NCBI GenBank assembly: GCA_024742815.1
Contig: JANSXX010000013.1
Location: 1 to 64,000 of the forward strand
Source of the DNA: HXMU1420-13 sp024742815
Lineage (GTDB): Bacteria > Bacteroidota > Rhodothermia > Balneolales > Balneolaceae
Direction of reading: 5' to 3'
DNA length: 64,000 bases
The position numbers were made by a program, and so were the translations under genes. Position 1 is the first letter of the stretch. Each line of letters starts with the position of its first letter. The notes beneath the pieces were generated by a model. The model saw only the letters and a program-made list of their open reading frames with translations, had not been told where the DNA came from and searched no databases. Shown piece after piece: positions 45,563-55,273 of this stretch.

Positions 45563-46978
45563 TTAAAGATTATCAGTAAGAATCTGTCCGGTTAACCACA
45601 ATTGTTTCTGTCTATATTCAAGATTAAAATATTCCGGAGAGCGATTAAGAATAAAATAATCGAATGGATAGTATTTACTTCGCTGTTTAGGCTTGAAGAA
45701 AAAGAAGTTGGTTTGGAAATCATTTATATCGTATGAGTATGACCAAGACATACGTCGAACAGTTTCATCAACATACCAAGGTTGGCCGAATAAAATATAC
45801 ATCATACCCATATCAGTTTTCCAACCTTCTTTGTAGCTGGAAAACAGTTTATTAGCCTGTTCCACCCTATCATAATATTTTTGTATCACTTGTCGTGCAA
45901 TATTTGGGTTTCCAATATTTTCTAACCAAAATCTATCTACGGCTTGCTTTAGTTTTTGATCACCTTGAATGCTCATTAATGCCCTGTATTCTTTATCGTT
46001 CATTAAATAAGCTAAAGGTGCTGCAAGTTCTCTTACACTACTTAATATTGGGTAATTGCGACTTTTAATACTAAAGTCTCTAGCTTGATATAGTTCCTGT
46101 CCACCACTGTTTTCGGTTGTTACTTCAAAGCGATAGTTTCCACGTTCTAAATTGGGATAGGTAAATTCTATATATACACTTCCCGGTTGAGTGAGCCTTC
46201 GGGTTGTGCTTGCCACTTCTTCATCTTCTCTGTAATCAATCCCTTTGTAACGTAGAGAGCCAATTGTATAATTGTTGTAACTCATTGGCTGCGCAGGTAA
46301 GGTGTCGGTTTCGAATCGTATTAATTTAGCCCGAATCAATAATGGATCGTTAGAATTGTTGTTGGTTGCTTGAAATTCAAATCTCAAACTATCCATTTTG
46401 GCAGGTACATCGTAGGTAGTAGTTGGGTAGAATCCCTTGGTAAAACTGCTGTTGTCTTTTGTAAGAAGTAAGATACTAGTAAGATTTACCGTAGGATTAT
46501 CGGGATCAGGAATCGAAGTTTCAGTTTTAATGGATATATCTTTCTGAGAATTCATATCAGTTACAGTAGCATAAACGTCGTAGAATCCGGGATCCACCTG
46601 AAAGTTTTTTTGAATCTGAAAACTATCCAGCCCTGATGCGCGAAGTTCTTCATTGTCGGTAACTTTGATAGTCTCGGAATAATTATAGAGCGCCCCAGTT
46701 TCTTTATTAATCACTCTTATTTCTAGCAGAACTTCGGCAACTCGTTCGTTATCTATATTCTTAAAAATAAATGAGTTTATAATCAGTTCAGTCGCTGTGC
46801 TTACTAAAGGTTGATCATCATCACTTATTACACCTATAGCAGATAATCGAATTTCAGGATATCCAACACGAAATGTATATCCATTACCACGTTCAATATT
46901 CTGTTGAGTTGTGGAACATGCAGAAAGAATTACAAAAAGTGAGAAGAGAGCAAAATAAGTAGATTGTCTTAAACTCAT
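45563..46978 (-). CDS. GWxTD-domain lipoprotein, copy 1
   Basis: 471 residues with a lipoprotein signal (FSLFVILSAC). The GWxTD motif lies near the C-terminus in SYKEGWKTDMGMMYILFGQPWYVDETVRRMSW, preceded by ENIGNPNIARQVIQKYYDRVEQANKLF. The N-terminal two thirds are beta-rich, Ig-like. Function of the domain is unknown. It shares a large part of its sequence with the next gene: a tandem paralog. Confidence 0.85.
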   Translation of the reverse strand: MSLRQSTYFALFSLFVILSACSTTQQNIERGNGYTFRVGYPEIRLSAIGVISDDDQPLVSTATELIINSFIFKNIDNERVAEVLLEIRVINKETGALYNYSETIKVTDNEELRASGLDSFQIQKNFQVDPGFYDVYATVTDMNSQKDISIKTETSIPDPDNPTVNLTSILLLTKDNSSFTKGFYPTTTYDVPAKMDSLRFEFQATNNNSNDPLLIRAKLIRFETDTLPAQPMSYNNYTIGSLRYKGIDYREDEEVASTTRRLTQPGSVYIEFTYPNLERGNYRFEVTTENSGGQELYQARDFSIKSRNYPILSSVRELAAPLAYLMNDKEYRALMSIQGDQKLKQAVDRFWLENIGNPNIARQVIQKYYDRVEQANKLFSSYKEGWKTDMGMMYILFGQPWYVDETVRRMSWSYSYDINDFQTNFFFFKPKQRSKYYPFDYFILNRSPEYFNLEYRQKQLWLTGQILTDNL

Positions 46979-47044
46979 TCGAAGGATTGTTAATTAAGAA
47001 CAGAAGCTATAGGTGTATTACGAAGCAATTAAAAGATGTATTGT

Positions 47045-48496
47045 TTAAAGATTATCACGAAGTATATCACCAGATAACCAATCCTGTACTTGTTGATAGT
47101 GGATACTAAAATACTGTTGATTTCTTTGAAGTATATAATTGTCGAACGGATAGAACTTACTTTTTACTTTTGGATTTCGGAACAAAAAATTTGTTTCAGG
47201 ATCGGCTAGGTTAGTTGAATACGACCATATTACATCATTGATTGAAGTAGTCACATATCGCGGAGGTCCAAACAGAATGTACATCATTCCCATATCGGTT
47301 TTCCATCCTTCTTTATAATTCGAAAACTGCTTATTCGCTTCTTCTACTCTTTCGTAATATAGTTCAATCACATTTTGCGCCTTTCGTTGGTTTTTTATGT
47401 TTTTCAACCAAAAGCGATCAATTTCTTGCTTTAATTGGCTTGAGTTGGTAACTGCCATTAATTCCTCGTGTTCGTCCTTTTCCATCAGGTAGATCAGGGG
47501 AGCGGCTAATTCCTTAGGTGTTCTTAGGGTGGGATAATTTTTACTTTTAAGGCTGAACTCTCTTGCCCGATATAAATTTAACTCAGAATCCTCGTTATCT
47601 GTAAACACCTCGAACCGGTAATTTCCACGTTCTAAATTAGGAAAGTAAAATTCTATACTTACGTTTCCGGGCTGAGATATAAGCCGAGTTGATGTGGATA
47701 TTTCCTCGTAATTACTGTAGCTGATGCCAATGTAAGGTAAGCTAGACGGATTATAGTTTGGGTAGCTTAGTGGGCGAGCAGCGCTTGTATCCGATCGAAA
47801 TTTTAACAAACGTGTATTTAGCAGTAAAGGCTGGCCGGCCTTGTTATTGGTAACTTGAAATCGGAATAAAAGAGAGTCAGAAGAATTGCTTAAATCATAG
47901 GAGGTTACAGGTTCAAATTGATTGCTTAATGAAGAATCTTTAGTGAACACTTGTACATTGGTGATATGTGAAATTTCGTCAGTTGGATCGGGGATATACG
48001 CGTTAGTAGTGCGAACGGTTTGCTTGTCGGTGCTTAAATCAGTTACCGAAAAATTAATGCGGTAATCCCCCGGTGGATGTGGATATTTTTTTGAAAAAAT
48101 AAAAGTTTGATTGCTATTCGTCGCATTTTGAGATTTCAATGAAGCAGTTAACGGGTATTGATAATTCTTAACTAGTTCATTCTGAGAATTGTCGGTAAAA
48201 ACGGTGATCTCGAGGAGCATATTCGCTTCAAAATTTGCACCATTTCGTTTAAAGATGAGGCTACTATATACAACTTCGACGGTGAGATCTATAAAGGTAC
48301 TGTCGGTATTTTCATCCACAATGCCGGCTGAAACACCGGTTACTTCAGGAAATCCGGGTTTATATTCGTAAGTGCCAGCTCGATCTATCCCCTCAATGTA
48401 TGTGTTCGAGCATTGAATGAGAAATAGGCTCAAAAGCAGAAAAATCGTACCTTTGATGTTCCTCGTGTTAATTAGTAAGGTTAATACTTGGCTCAT
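47045..48496 (-). CDS. GWxTD-domain lipoprotein, copy 2
   Basis: 483 residues with signal IFLLLSLFLIQC and the same layout as copy 1: GWxTD in NYKEGWKTDMGMMYILFGPPRYVTTSINDVIW, with VYSSLIFKRNG and SIEFYFPNLERGNYRFEV shared. The two lie 66 nt apart on the same strand and are probably one transcript from the region shared with pyk. Confidence 0.85.
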   Translation of the reverse strand: MSQVLTLLINTRNIKGTIFLLLSLFLIQCSNTYIEGIDRAGTYEYKPGFPEVTGVSAGIVDENTDSTFIDLTVEVVYSSLIFKRNGANFEANMLLEITVFTDNSQNELVKNYQYPLTASLKSQNATNSNQTFIFSKKYPHPPGDYRINFSVTDLSTDKQTVRTTNAYIPDPTDEISHITNVQVFTKDSSLSNQFEPVTSYDLSNSSDSLLFRFQVTNNKAGQPLLLNTRLLKFRSDTSAARPLSYPNYNPSSLPYIGISYSNYEEISTSTRLISQPGNVSIEFYFPNLERGNYRFEVFTDNEDSELNLYRAREFSLKSKNYPTLRTPKELAAPLIYLMEKDEHEELMAVTNSSQLKQEIDRFWLKNIKNQRKAQNVIELYYERVEEANKQFSNYKEGWKTDMGMMYILFGPPRYVTTSINDVIWSYSTNLADPETNFLFRNPKVKSKFYPFDNYILQRNQQYFSIHYQQVQDWLSGDILRDNL

Positions 48497-48629
48497 TTAT
48501 AGAGGTGCTTAACGCTTAAATGCATATCCTAAAATGTTTACCTAAACATATTAATAAAGCATATTCATTTAAATTATTTTAAGTATTTATATAAAGAAAA
48601 CATTCACTCACAAGAAACAATAGTCATTT

Positions 48630-50063
48630 ATGACCCCAGTTCGAAGAACTAAAATCGTTTGTACCATAGGCCCTTCAACAAATACCTACGATACCATCGT
48701 AAATTTATTACTACATGGAATGAACATAGCTCGTATTAATTGCTCGCATGGCACGCACGAAATTCACGCTCGTAGTATTAGTTACATCAGAAAAGCAGCT
48801 CGCGAATACGATTACAGTATCCCCGTGCTAATGGATTTACAAGGCCCAAAAATTAGAGTAGGGCAAATGAAAGATGGCGGACAAGTTCTAAAAGACGGTT
48901 CGGTTATCACCATTACTGGCGAAGACGTGGAAGGAACTGATAAAATCATCCCGATTGATTATAAAAAATTGGTAGAAGAAGCCGAAGTTGGGAATATGAT
49001 TTTATTGGATGATGGCTTACTCGAATTTAAAGTAATCGGCAAAGAAGGTAGAAATCTGAAAGCAGAAGTGGTTGTAGGTGGGTTATTAAAATCCAGAAAA
49101 GGTGTGAACCTACCCAATGTTAAGATTTCAATTCCCGCACTTACAGAGAAAGATCTTGAAGATTTGGATTTCGCAATTGAACAGGATGCCGATTTTGTAG
49201 CGCTTTCTTTTGTTAGAACTGCAGATGAAGTTTACGATCTAAAGCGAAGACTTGAAGCTGCTGGCAGTTTGGCTAAAGTTGTATCCAAAATCGAAAAACC
49301 GGAAGCGATTGATAACATCGACGAAATTATTGCTGCATCGGATGCCATTATGGTTGCCCGGGGCGATTTAGGGATTGAAATTGCCACCGAAGAAGTACCT
49401 GTAATTCAAAAAACGATTATCCAGAAATGCAGAAAAGAGGGCATTCCAGTAATTACAGCTACGCAAATGCTCGACTCTATGATTAGTAATCCCCGGCCAA
49501 CCCGCGCAGAAAGCTCAGACGTTGCCAACGCTGTGTTAGACGGAACTGATGCCGTGATGCTTTCGGGTGAAACGGCGGCAGGTAAGTATCCTATGGAAGC
49601 AGTAAATGTGATGGATCGTATCTGTAGAAAAGTTGAAGAGAAGACGCAGGCTTTGTACAATAGCTTAGAGTACCGAAAGCCAACGCTGGAAGAAAAGCAG
49701 ATTATCGAATCGATTGCTCATTCGTGTATTTTTATGGCGAATAATGTAGGTGCAAAAGTGATAAGCACTATTACACATAGCGGAAGTACTGCTCGAAGAA
49801 TTGCTAAGTTCAGACCTAATGTTCCGATTTTTGCGTTTACAGAATCGCAGAAGATACGTCGACAGCTAAATCTTGTATGGGGTGTTCGTTCTGTTCGTTT
49901 GGATGAACTCTTTGATACCGATAAAAGCGTAGCGTTAATGGAAAATTATCTTAAAGATATTGGTCAGGTTAAACCCGGAGAGCGAATAGTTATCGCAACC
50001 GGAATTCCATTGGCAAAACGTGGCCACACTAATATGATTACGGTAAGTACCATAACCGAATAA
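48630..50063 (+). CDS. pyk: pyruvate kinase
   Basis: Converts PEP and ADP to pyruvate and ATP. RRTKIVCTIGPSTNTYDTIVNLLLHGMNIARINCSHG opens the barrel; KVVSKIEKPEAIDNIDEIIAASDAIMVARGDLGIE carries the catalytic Lys and metal Glu/Asp, and ATQMLDSMI follows. 477 residues, standard for the family. Divergent from the GWxTD genes. Confidence 0.97.
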   Translation: MTPVRRTKIVCTIGPSTNTYDTIVNLLLHGMNIARINCSHGTHEIHARSISYIRKAAREYDYSIPVLMDLQGPKIRVGQMKDGGQVLKDGSVITITGEDVEGTDKIIPIDYKKLVEEAEVGNMILLDDGLLEFKVIGKEGRNLKAEVVVGGLLKSRKGVNLPNVKISIPALTEKDLEDLDFAIEQDADFVALSFVRTADEVYDLKRRLEAAGSLAKVVSKIEKPEAIDNIDEIIAASDAIMVARGDLGIEIATEEVPVIQKTIIQKCRKEGIPVITATQMLDSMISNPRPTRAESSDVANAVLDGTDAVMLSGETAAGKYPMEAVNVMDRICRKVEEKTQALYNSLEYRKPTLEEKQIIESIAHSCIFMANNVGAKVISTITHSGSTARRIAKFRPNVPIFAFTESQKIRRQLNLVWGVRSVRLDELFDTDKSVALMENYLKDIGQVKPGERIVIATGIPLAKRGHTNMITVSTITE

Positions 50064-50094
50064 TTGGCGTTGTGAGTGCAGAATATTATTCCGA

Positions 50095-52842
50095 ATGAAG
50101 AAACTTTGTTTTTTATTGATAATTGTACTGGGTATATCTGGTTGTAAAACCACGTTTAAATCGAATTTCAGAGATTTTAACGCATACTACAACACCTATT
50201 ACAATGCCAAGAAAAGTTATAATTCCGGACTTAAAAAAAGCCGCGAACAGGCTCGCACTTACAACATACTTCAACCAATTAGAGTGTACGAAACCCCTCG
50301 CGGAGCCGGAGCCTCTGACTTTGGTAATGCGATCGACAAAGGCGCTAGTGTTTTACGAAAGTATAAAGAAACCAAATGGGTAGATAATGCACTAGAGATT
50401 ATTGGGAAATCCTATTTCTATAGAAGTGAATATTTCAACGCTATTCAAAAGTTCGATGAGTTATTCATTACGGCTGAATCGGAAGAAATGAAGCAAAAAG
50501 CAGTATTCTGGCGAGGCAGGGTACTGCTTGAGCTTAAAGCATTTAGTGAAGGTATTCAATATTTGAACGAGCAACTCTCCTTGCTTGAAGGTGAATGGGT
50601 TGGTTCGTTGGAGTTTCAAACTAAGACCATTCTTGCCGAACATTATATAGAACAAGAAAACTATGTAAATGCACTGGATTTACTTTCAGAGAGTGCACAT
50701 AAATTACCCGAAAGAGCTCAAAAGGAGCGCGCTTTTTTCTTACTTGGGCAATTAAACGAAATACTGGGTAATACCGAATCTGCTTTTGATGCCTACGATC
50801 AGGTAGAACGATTTTACTCGAATTATGACCTTCAATTCGCAGCAAAGAAAAAGAAAGCAGAAGTAGCCCGAGATTTAGGAAATACAAAAGAAGCCATCAA
50901 GGTTTTTTCTAGTATGGTTCGGGATGATAAAAACACTGAGTTCATATCAGAATTGAATTATGAATTAGGTAAAACAGAGCAAATAAGAGGTAATGCCGAG
51001 AAAGCGGAGCGTATTTATCTGGAACTACTTCGGAATGATCGATATAAGCCTGAAGCTAACATTAAAGCACTTACTTATTACGGACTTGGTGAATTATATC
51101 AGTATGATTTTGATGATTATACCTTAGCCGCTGCTTATTACGATTCTTCAGCTCGACTTAACGTGCCCAAAGATCAATTACCTGAATCGTATAACGCTGG
51201 AGAACTAGCACAGTCATTTGGGCAATATGCCAATCTCAAATTCCGAATTAACGAACAGGATAGTTTACTTTGGCTAGGATCGCTATCTGAACAAGCTTTT
51301 GATTCTGTGTTAAAAGAAATCAGAGAAAGAAAAATAGCAGAATTAGAACGTCTGCAACGCGAGCAGGAAGAACGCAGAAATACAATGGTAAATGTGAGTT
51401 CTTCTAATGAAGAAAGTGAATCGTCAAATAATCGAAGTGGATTCCTGAACATCCAAAATCCGATCTTGATTGCAGAAGCGAAAGAACAGTTCAAAGCGGT
51501 TTGGGGCATGCGACCATTAGTAGATAATTGGCGTTTCAGTACGCTGGTGCAAAATACGGTAGTGGAGGACAGTACATTAGCAGATAACAACGCAGTTTCT
51601 AATGGGGAAGAAGACCTCTCATCACAGATTACTATTGATTTATCAAGAATCCCATTCACATCAGGCGAAAAAGATTCAGTTAAAGCACTGAAAAGTGAAA
51701 TGCATTATGAATTGGGTAACTTGTTCTTTTTGTCCTTAAACCTTCCCGATAGTGCCATTCATTACTTCGAAAAAGTAATAACCGGTAATTCCAAAAGTGA
51801 TATTAAAGCAGTTACTTTATACTCGCTAACCGAGTTACACGATGCGCAAGGGAATACAGATCAAGCAGTTGCTTTCGCAAACGACTTAATCGAATTTTTC
51901 CCGGGTAGCGAATATACAGGGAGAGTTGTTAATAAATATGATTTACAACGCCCCGTAGTGGAAGGATATACAGAGGCAAATCCTAGAGATGAATACAGAG
52001 CTTTAATTACAAACGAAACGATTCCTGATACAACCAAAGCTCAGGAATTAACTAATCTTGCATTAAACAATAAGCAGGAAGCATTTAGTGATCGGGCTTA
52101 TTTCGATGCTATATCCATCTATATCCAATTGGGGAAAAGTGATTCAGTATTTAGTACAAACTATCCGAAATGGGTAAGTGCAAAAGAGTCTTGGAAGAAG
52201 TCTCAAATGGAATTTAGTTCGCTCAAGGATTCACTTCGAAGTTCACTTGCTGACAGTACCAGCAATTTATCATCACAGGATAGTGTATACTATCGATCAA
52301 TACTCGATTCAGTGTTAGTTCAGCCTGATTACACAAACTTATTTCCATATCAAGGGAGGTATTGGGATTCAACTCGAACTCATGTACAAACTTTTAGTAG
52401 CGAGTTCAGTTCTTCGCAATTCCAAAAAACCATTTCTATCTGGAAGAATGAATTTGCTTTACCCGAGCCTAAAAAAGAGACATTCGAACCTGATTTTAAT
52501 CCTGTGGCTTCAGATACTACATTTACTAGATCTTTAACTATCGAAGGCTACACTAGTTGTGTCGATTTAGAAGTAGAACCGCAAATTAGAGGTGGGGTAG
52601 ATGCGTTTAATAGTTCATTAAATGTTCCGGACGGAGTGGAAGAAGAATTTATTACCTACCGTTTTTTAATCAATCAACGCGGAGTAGTTGATGATTTTGA
52701 ATTAGTCACTGAGACAGAAAATGAACGCCTCATATCGGCCTATCAGAATGCTATAGAATCGTTTATTTCCTTTGAGCCTATTATGTTCGAAGGTGAAGCA
52801 CAAATGATTTCTTGTAATATCGACTTCGTGATCCCAAAATAA
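50095..52842 (+). CDS. PorW/SprE-like TPR lipoprotein
   Basis: A 915-residue lipoprotein: signal MKKLCFLLIIVLGISGC with a good lipobox, a YYNAKKSY-type N-terminus (NAYYNTYYNAKKSYNSGLKKSR) as in SprE/PorW of type IX secretion, then TPR repeats over about 100-650. A coiled linker rich in Glu/Arg (about 410-440) and a C-terminal domain with EVEPQIRGGVDAFNSSLNVPDGV and YRFLINQRGVVDDFELV resembling TonB C-terminal or energy transducer folds. It follows pyk by 31 nt. The T9SS link is an inference from the N-terminus; no other por gene is in this window. Confidence 0.65.
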   Translation: MKKLCFLLIIVLGISGCKTTFKSNFRDFNAYYNTYYNAKKSYNSGLKKSREQARTYNILQPIRVYETPRGAGASDFGNAIDKGASVLRKYKETKWVDNALEIIGKSYFYRSEYFNAIQKFDELFITAESEEMKQKAVFWRGRVLLELKAFSEGIQYLNEQLSLLEGEWVGSLEFQTKTILAEHYIEQENYVNALDLLSESAHKLPERAQKERAFFLLGQLNEILGNTESAFDAYDQVERFYSNYDLQFAAKKKKAEVARDLGNTKEAIKVFSSMVRDDKNTEFISELNYELGKTEQIRGNAEKAERIYLELLRNDRYKPEANIKALTYYGLGELYQYDFDDYTLAAAYYDSSARLNVPKDQLPESYNAGELAQSFGQYANLKFRINEQDSLLWLGSLSEQAFDSVLKEIRERKIAELERLQREQEERRNTMVNVSSSNEESESSNNRSGFLNIQNPILIAEAKEQFKAVWGMRPLVDNWRFSTLVQNTVVEDSTLADNNAVSNGEEDLSSQITIDLSRIPFTSGEKDSVKALKSEMHYELGNLFFLSLNLPDSAIHYFEKVITGNSKSDIKAVTLYSLTELHDAQGNTDQAVAFANDLIEFFPGSEYTGRVVNKYDLQRPVVEGYTEANPRDEYRALITNETIPDTTKAQELTNLALNNKQEAFSDRAYFDAISIYIQLGKSDSVFSTNYPKWVSAKESWKKSQMEFSSLKDSLRSSLADSTSNLSSQDSVYYRSILDSVLVQPDYTNLFPYQGRYWDSTRTHVQTFSSEFSSSQFQKTISIWKNEFALPEPKKETFEPDFNPVASDTTFTRSLTIEGYTSCVDLEVEPQIRGGVDAFNSSLNVPDGVEEEFITYRFLINQRGVVDDFELVTETENERLISAYQNAIESFISFEPIMFEGEAQMISCNIDFVIPK

Positions 52843-53874
52843 TTATCGATGTTGCAGAGACTTTTTTATCTCTTTCACTAATCCCGGTCCTCGGTAAACC
52901 ATTCCGGTATATATTTGCAGTAAATTTGCACCCGCATCAATTTTCTCTATTGCAGATTGAGCATCTTGAATTCCCCCTACGCCAATAATAGGTTTTTTAC
53001 CTTGCAAAAATTCATTTAGCCAGCTTACAACTTGTGTGCTTTTTTTATGGATGGCAGCCCCGCTTAGTCCTCCATTTCCAATTTGCTCAAGCCGAGTTGC
53101 ACTGGTTTTCAATCCCGATCGATCGGAAGAAGTATTGGTGGCTACATAGCCATCAATACCAAACGATTCACATAAGTCTACTAAATGGGCGAGACCTTCT
53201 TTAGCCGTATCTACCGAGAACTTCACCAAAGTTGGGATTCTTTGACTCTCTGATAGTGGGAGTCCTTCCAATAAAGCCTTTAAAGCGTCAGGATCTTCAA
53301 ATGTTTTACCCTCACCGGTATTCGGACAAGAAATGTTTATGGTAATATAATCTGCCACTTCCATTGCTCTGCGATAACTATAGGCATAATCCTCTATGGC
53401 AGCATCACCATGAATCGTAGCGTCGTTAGTTTTAGCAATATTAATCCCAAGTGGGATGTCCAATTTTACGTTTTTCAGGCGTTGAACAATTACATCCGCT
53501 CCTTCATTATTCAAACCCATTCGATTGATCAGAGAATTATCTTCTGGAAGTCTAAACGCTCTTGGTTTTGGATTTCCTTTCGCTGCTTTTGCTGTAATAC
53601 TTCCTATTTCAACAAAGCCAAAGCCCATAGCCTGCATTGCAATTGGTGTTACTCCATTTTTATCAAAACCTGCTGCCAAGCCAACCGGATTTGGAAAGTG
53701 TAACCCGAAATATGAGTTACCAAGCCCGGAGTTATCCCCACTGTAAACAATTTTGCATAATGCTTTGAGAATAGGTGAATTCGAAGTTCGCTCGGCCCAC
53801 TCCACAGCTAGTTCATGTGCCTCTTCGGCATCTTTTTGAAATAAATAAGGCTTTAGAAATGTAGAGTAGAACAT
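52843..53874 (-). CDS. pyrD: dihydroorotate dehydrogenase (quinone), class 2
   Basis: Oxidises dihydroorotate to orotate, passing electrons to quinone. FMN-binding barrel: FGLHFPNPVGLAAGFDKNG, GFGFVEIGSITAKAAKGNPKPRAFRLPEDNSLINRMGLNNEGAD, ITINISCPNTGEGKTFED with the class 2 Ser base, and PIIGVGGIQDAQSAIEKIDAGANLLQIYTGMVYRGPGLV. An amphipathic N-terminal helix (MFYSTFLKPYLFQKDAEEAHELA) is typical of class 2 membrane association. I use the start at 53874. It abuts the convergent TPR gene. Confidence 0.96.
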   Translation of the reverse strand: MFYSTFLKPYLFQKDAEEAHELAVEWAERTSNSPILKALCKIVYSGDNSGLGNSYFGLHFPNPVGLAAGFDKNGVTPIAMQAMGFGFVEIGSITAKAAKGNPKPRAFRLPEDNSLINRMGLNNEGADVIVQRLKNVKLDIPLGINIAKTNDATIHGDAAIEDYAYSYRRAMEVADYITINISCPNTGEGKTFEDPDALKALLEGLPLSESQRIPTLVKFSVDTAKEGLAHLVDLCESFGIDGYVATNTSSDRSGLKTSATRLEQIGNGGLSGAAIHKKSTQVVSWLNEFLQGKKPIIGVGGIQDAQSAIEKIDAGANLLQIYTGMVYRGPGLVKEIKKSLQHR

Positions 53875-53953
53875 GTTGTTTTTTTGAGAACGATGATACG
53901 AAAACACATAAAAGAAAACCGAAAAGCCTTATCATTGAGGCTGATTACTTTCT

Positions 53954-55222
53954 ATGCCTAAAATTCCTACCCATATCGAAGAGCTGATTTCAAGCCTGCC
54001 ACAAAATGTAGCGGTGGTTATGCTTGAATCTCAGAAAATGGATCATCAGGCCAGCACTAAATCTCTGATAGCGGTGGGGGAAAAATCTTCTATAACTGCT
54101 TATGGCGATACTATCCACATACGAGAAGCAGGAACTCAAACAACAAAGGTTGAAAATCCTTTTTCAGCATTGAAAAAGTATCTGGATTCCTGCAGCGATT
54201 GGTTGTTTGGATTTATGGGCTACGATCTGAAATCGTACAATGAAGCGATACCCACTCAAAATTTATCGCTAATTGAAATCCCAGACTTGTTCTTCATTCA
54301 ACCTCAACTTTTGATTCAAATAGATAATGAGGGAGAGTTAAATTTTTTAAAAGGCAATGTTTCCGAATTACAGAAATTAGCTGTTACAAAGCGAAATAAT
54401 CAATACTCGATTAGTGGACATAATAGTATATCGAGGCAAGAATTCGAAGAGAATGTAATTGCGATAAAACAGCACATTTATGAAGGAGATGTGTACGAAG
54501 TAAATTATTCATACGCTCATGAATTTGAATTTGAAGGTGAAGCATTTAGCCTTTATCGACAAATGCGAAACAGGGGAGAAGTTCCTTTTGCAGCCTATCT
54601 TCAGTTTGAGGGGATTAATGTTTGCTGCTCATCGCCCGAACGATTTTTGAGTAAAAAAGGGAACACACTTTTTTCCCAACCCATTAAAGGTACTATTCCG
54701 AATTCGAGTTCGCACAGCATAAACGATTTAACCTCAGAAAAGAACCGAGCTGAAAACTTGATGATTGTTGATTTGGTTAGAAACGATCTGAATCGTGTCT
54801 CTAAACCGGGTAGTGTAAAAGTTGAGTCTCTGTTCGAAGTGCAAAGTTTTAAAACGGTTCACCAGTTAGTGTCTACGATTACCGCTAGCGCTTTGGAGGA
54901 TGTTCATCCTGTAGATTTAATTAAAGCCTGTTTTCCGATGGGATCGATGACTGGCGCACCGAAAATTGCTGCTATGGAAATAATCGAAGAATTAGAATCC
55001 TACAAACGCGGGCTATACTCAGGAGCGATAGGATATTTTACTCCAAATTTTGATTTCGATTTTAATGTGGTAATTCGCACCGCCATGATTAAAGAGAATA
55101 GATTGATCTATCCCGTTGGTGGTGCAATAACAGCAGATTCCGACCCAAGCGATGAATGGAACGAAACGTTAGTTAAAACCGAGGCCCTAAAAAATACTTT
55201 AGAAATAACGGATAAGCGTTGA
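53954..55222 (+). CDS. pabB: aminodeoxychorismate synthase component I
   Basis: Chorismate-binding enzyme for p-aminobenzoate in folate synthesis. The catalytic stretch FSQPIKGTIPN has the Lys of PabB (TrpE has Ala there), followed by ENLMIVDLVRNDLNRV, PMGSMTGAPKIAAMEIIEELE and YSGAIGYF. 422 residues with no fused lyase; PabA and PabC would be elsewhere. Divergent from pyrD. Confidence 0.92.
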   Translation: MPKIPTHIEELISSLPQNVAVVMLESQKMDHQASTKSLIAVGEKSSITAYGDTIHIREAGTQTTKVENPFSALKKYLDSCSDWLFGFMGYDLKSYNEAIPTQNLSLIEIPDLFFIQPQLLIQIDNEGELNFLKGNVSELQKLAVTKRNNQYSISGHNSISRQEFEENVIAIKQHIYEGDVYEVNYSYAHEFEFEGEAFSLYRQMRNRGEVPFAAYLQFEGINVCCSSPERFLSKKGNTLFSQPIKGTIPNSSSHSINDLTSEKNRAENLMIVDLVRNDLNRVSKPGSVKVESLFEVQSFKTVHQLVSTITASALEDVHPVDLIKACFPMGSMTGAPKIAAMEIIEELESYKRGLYSGAIGYFTPNFDFDFNVVIRTAMIKENRLIYPVGGAITADSDPSDEWNETLVKTEALKNTLEITDKR

Positions 55223-55273
55223 ATGATATCCAAAATGGAAAAGTTGTATTAGTAATAAATCCAAAAGGAAACT

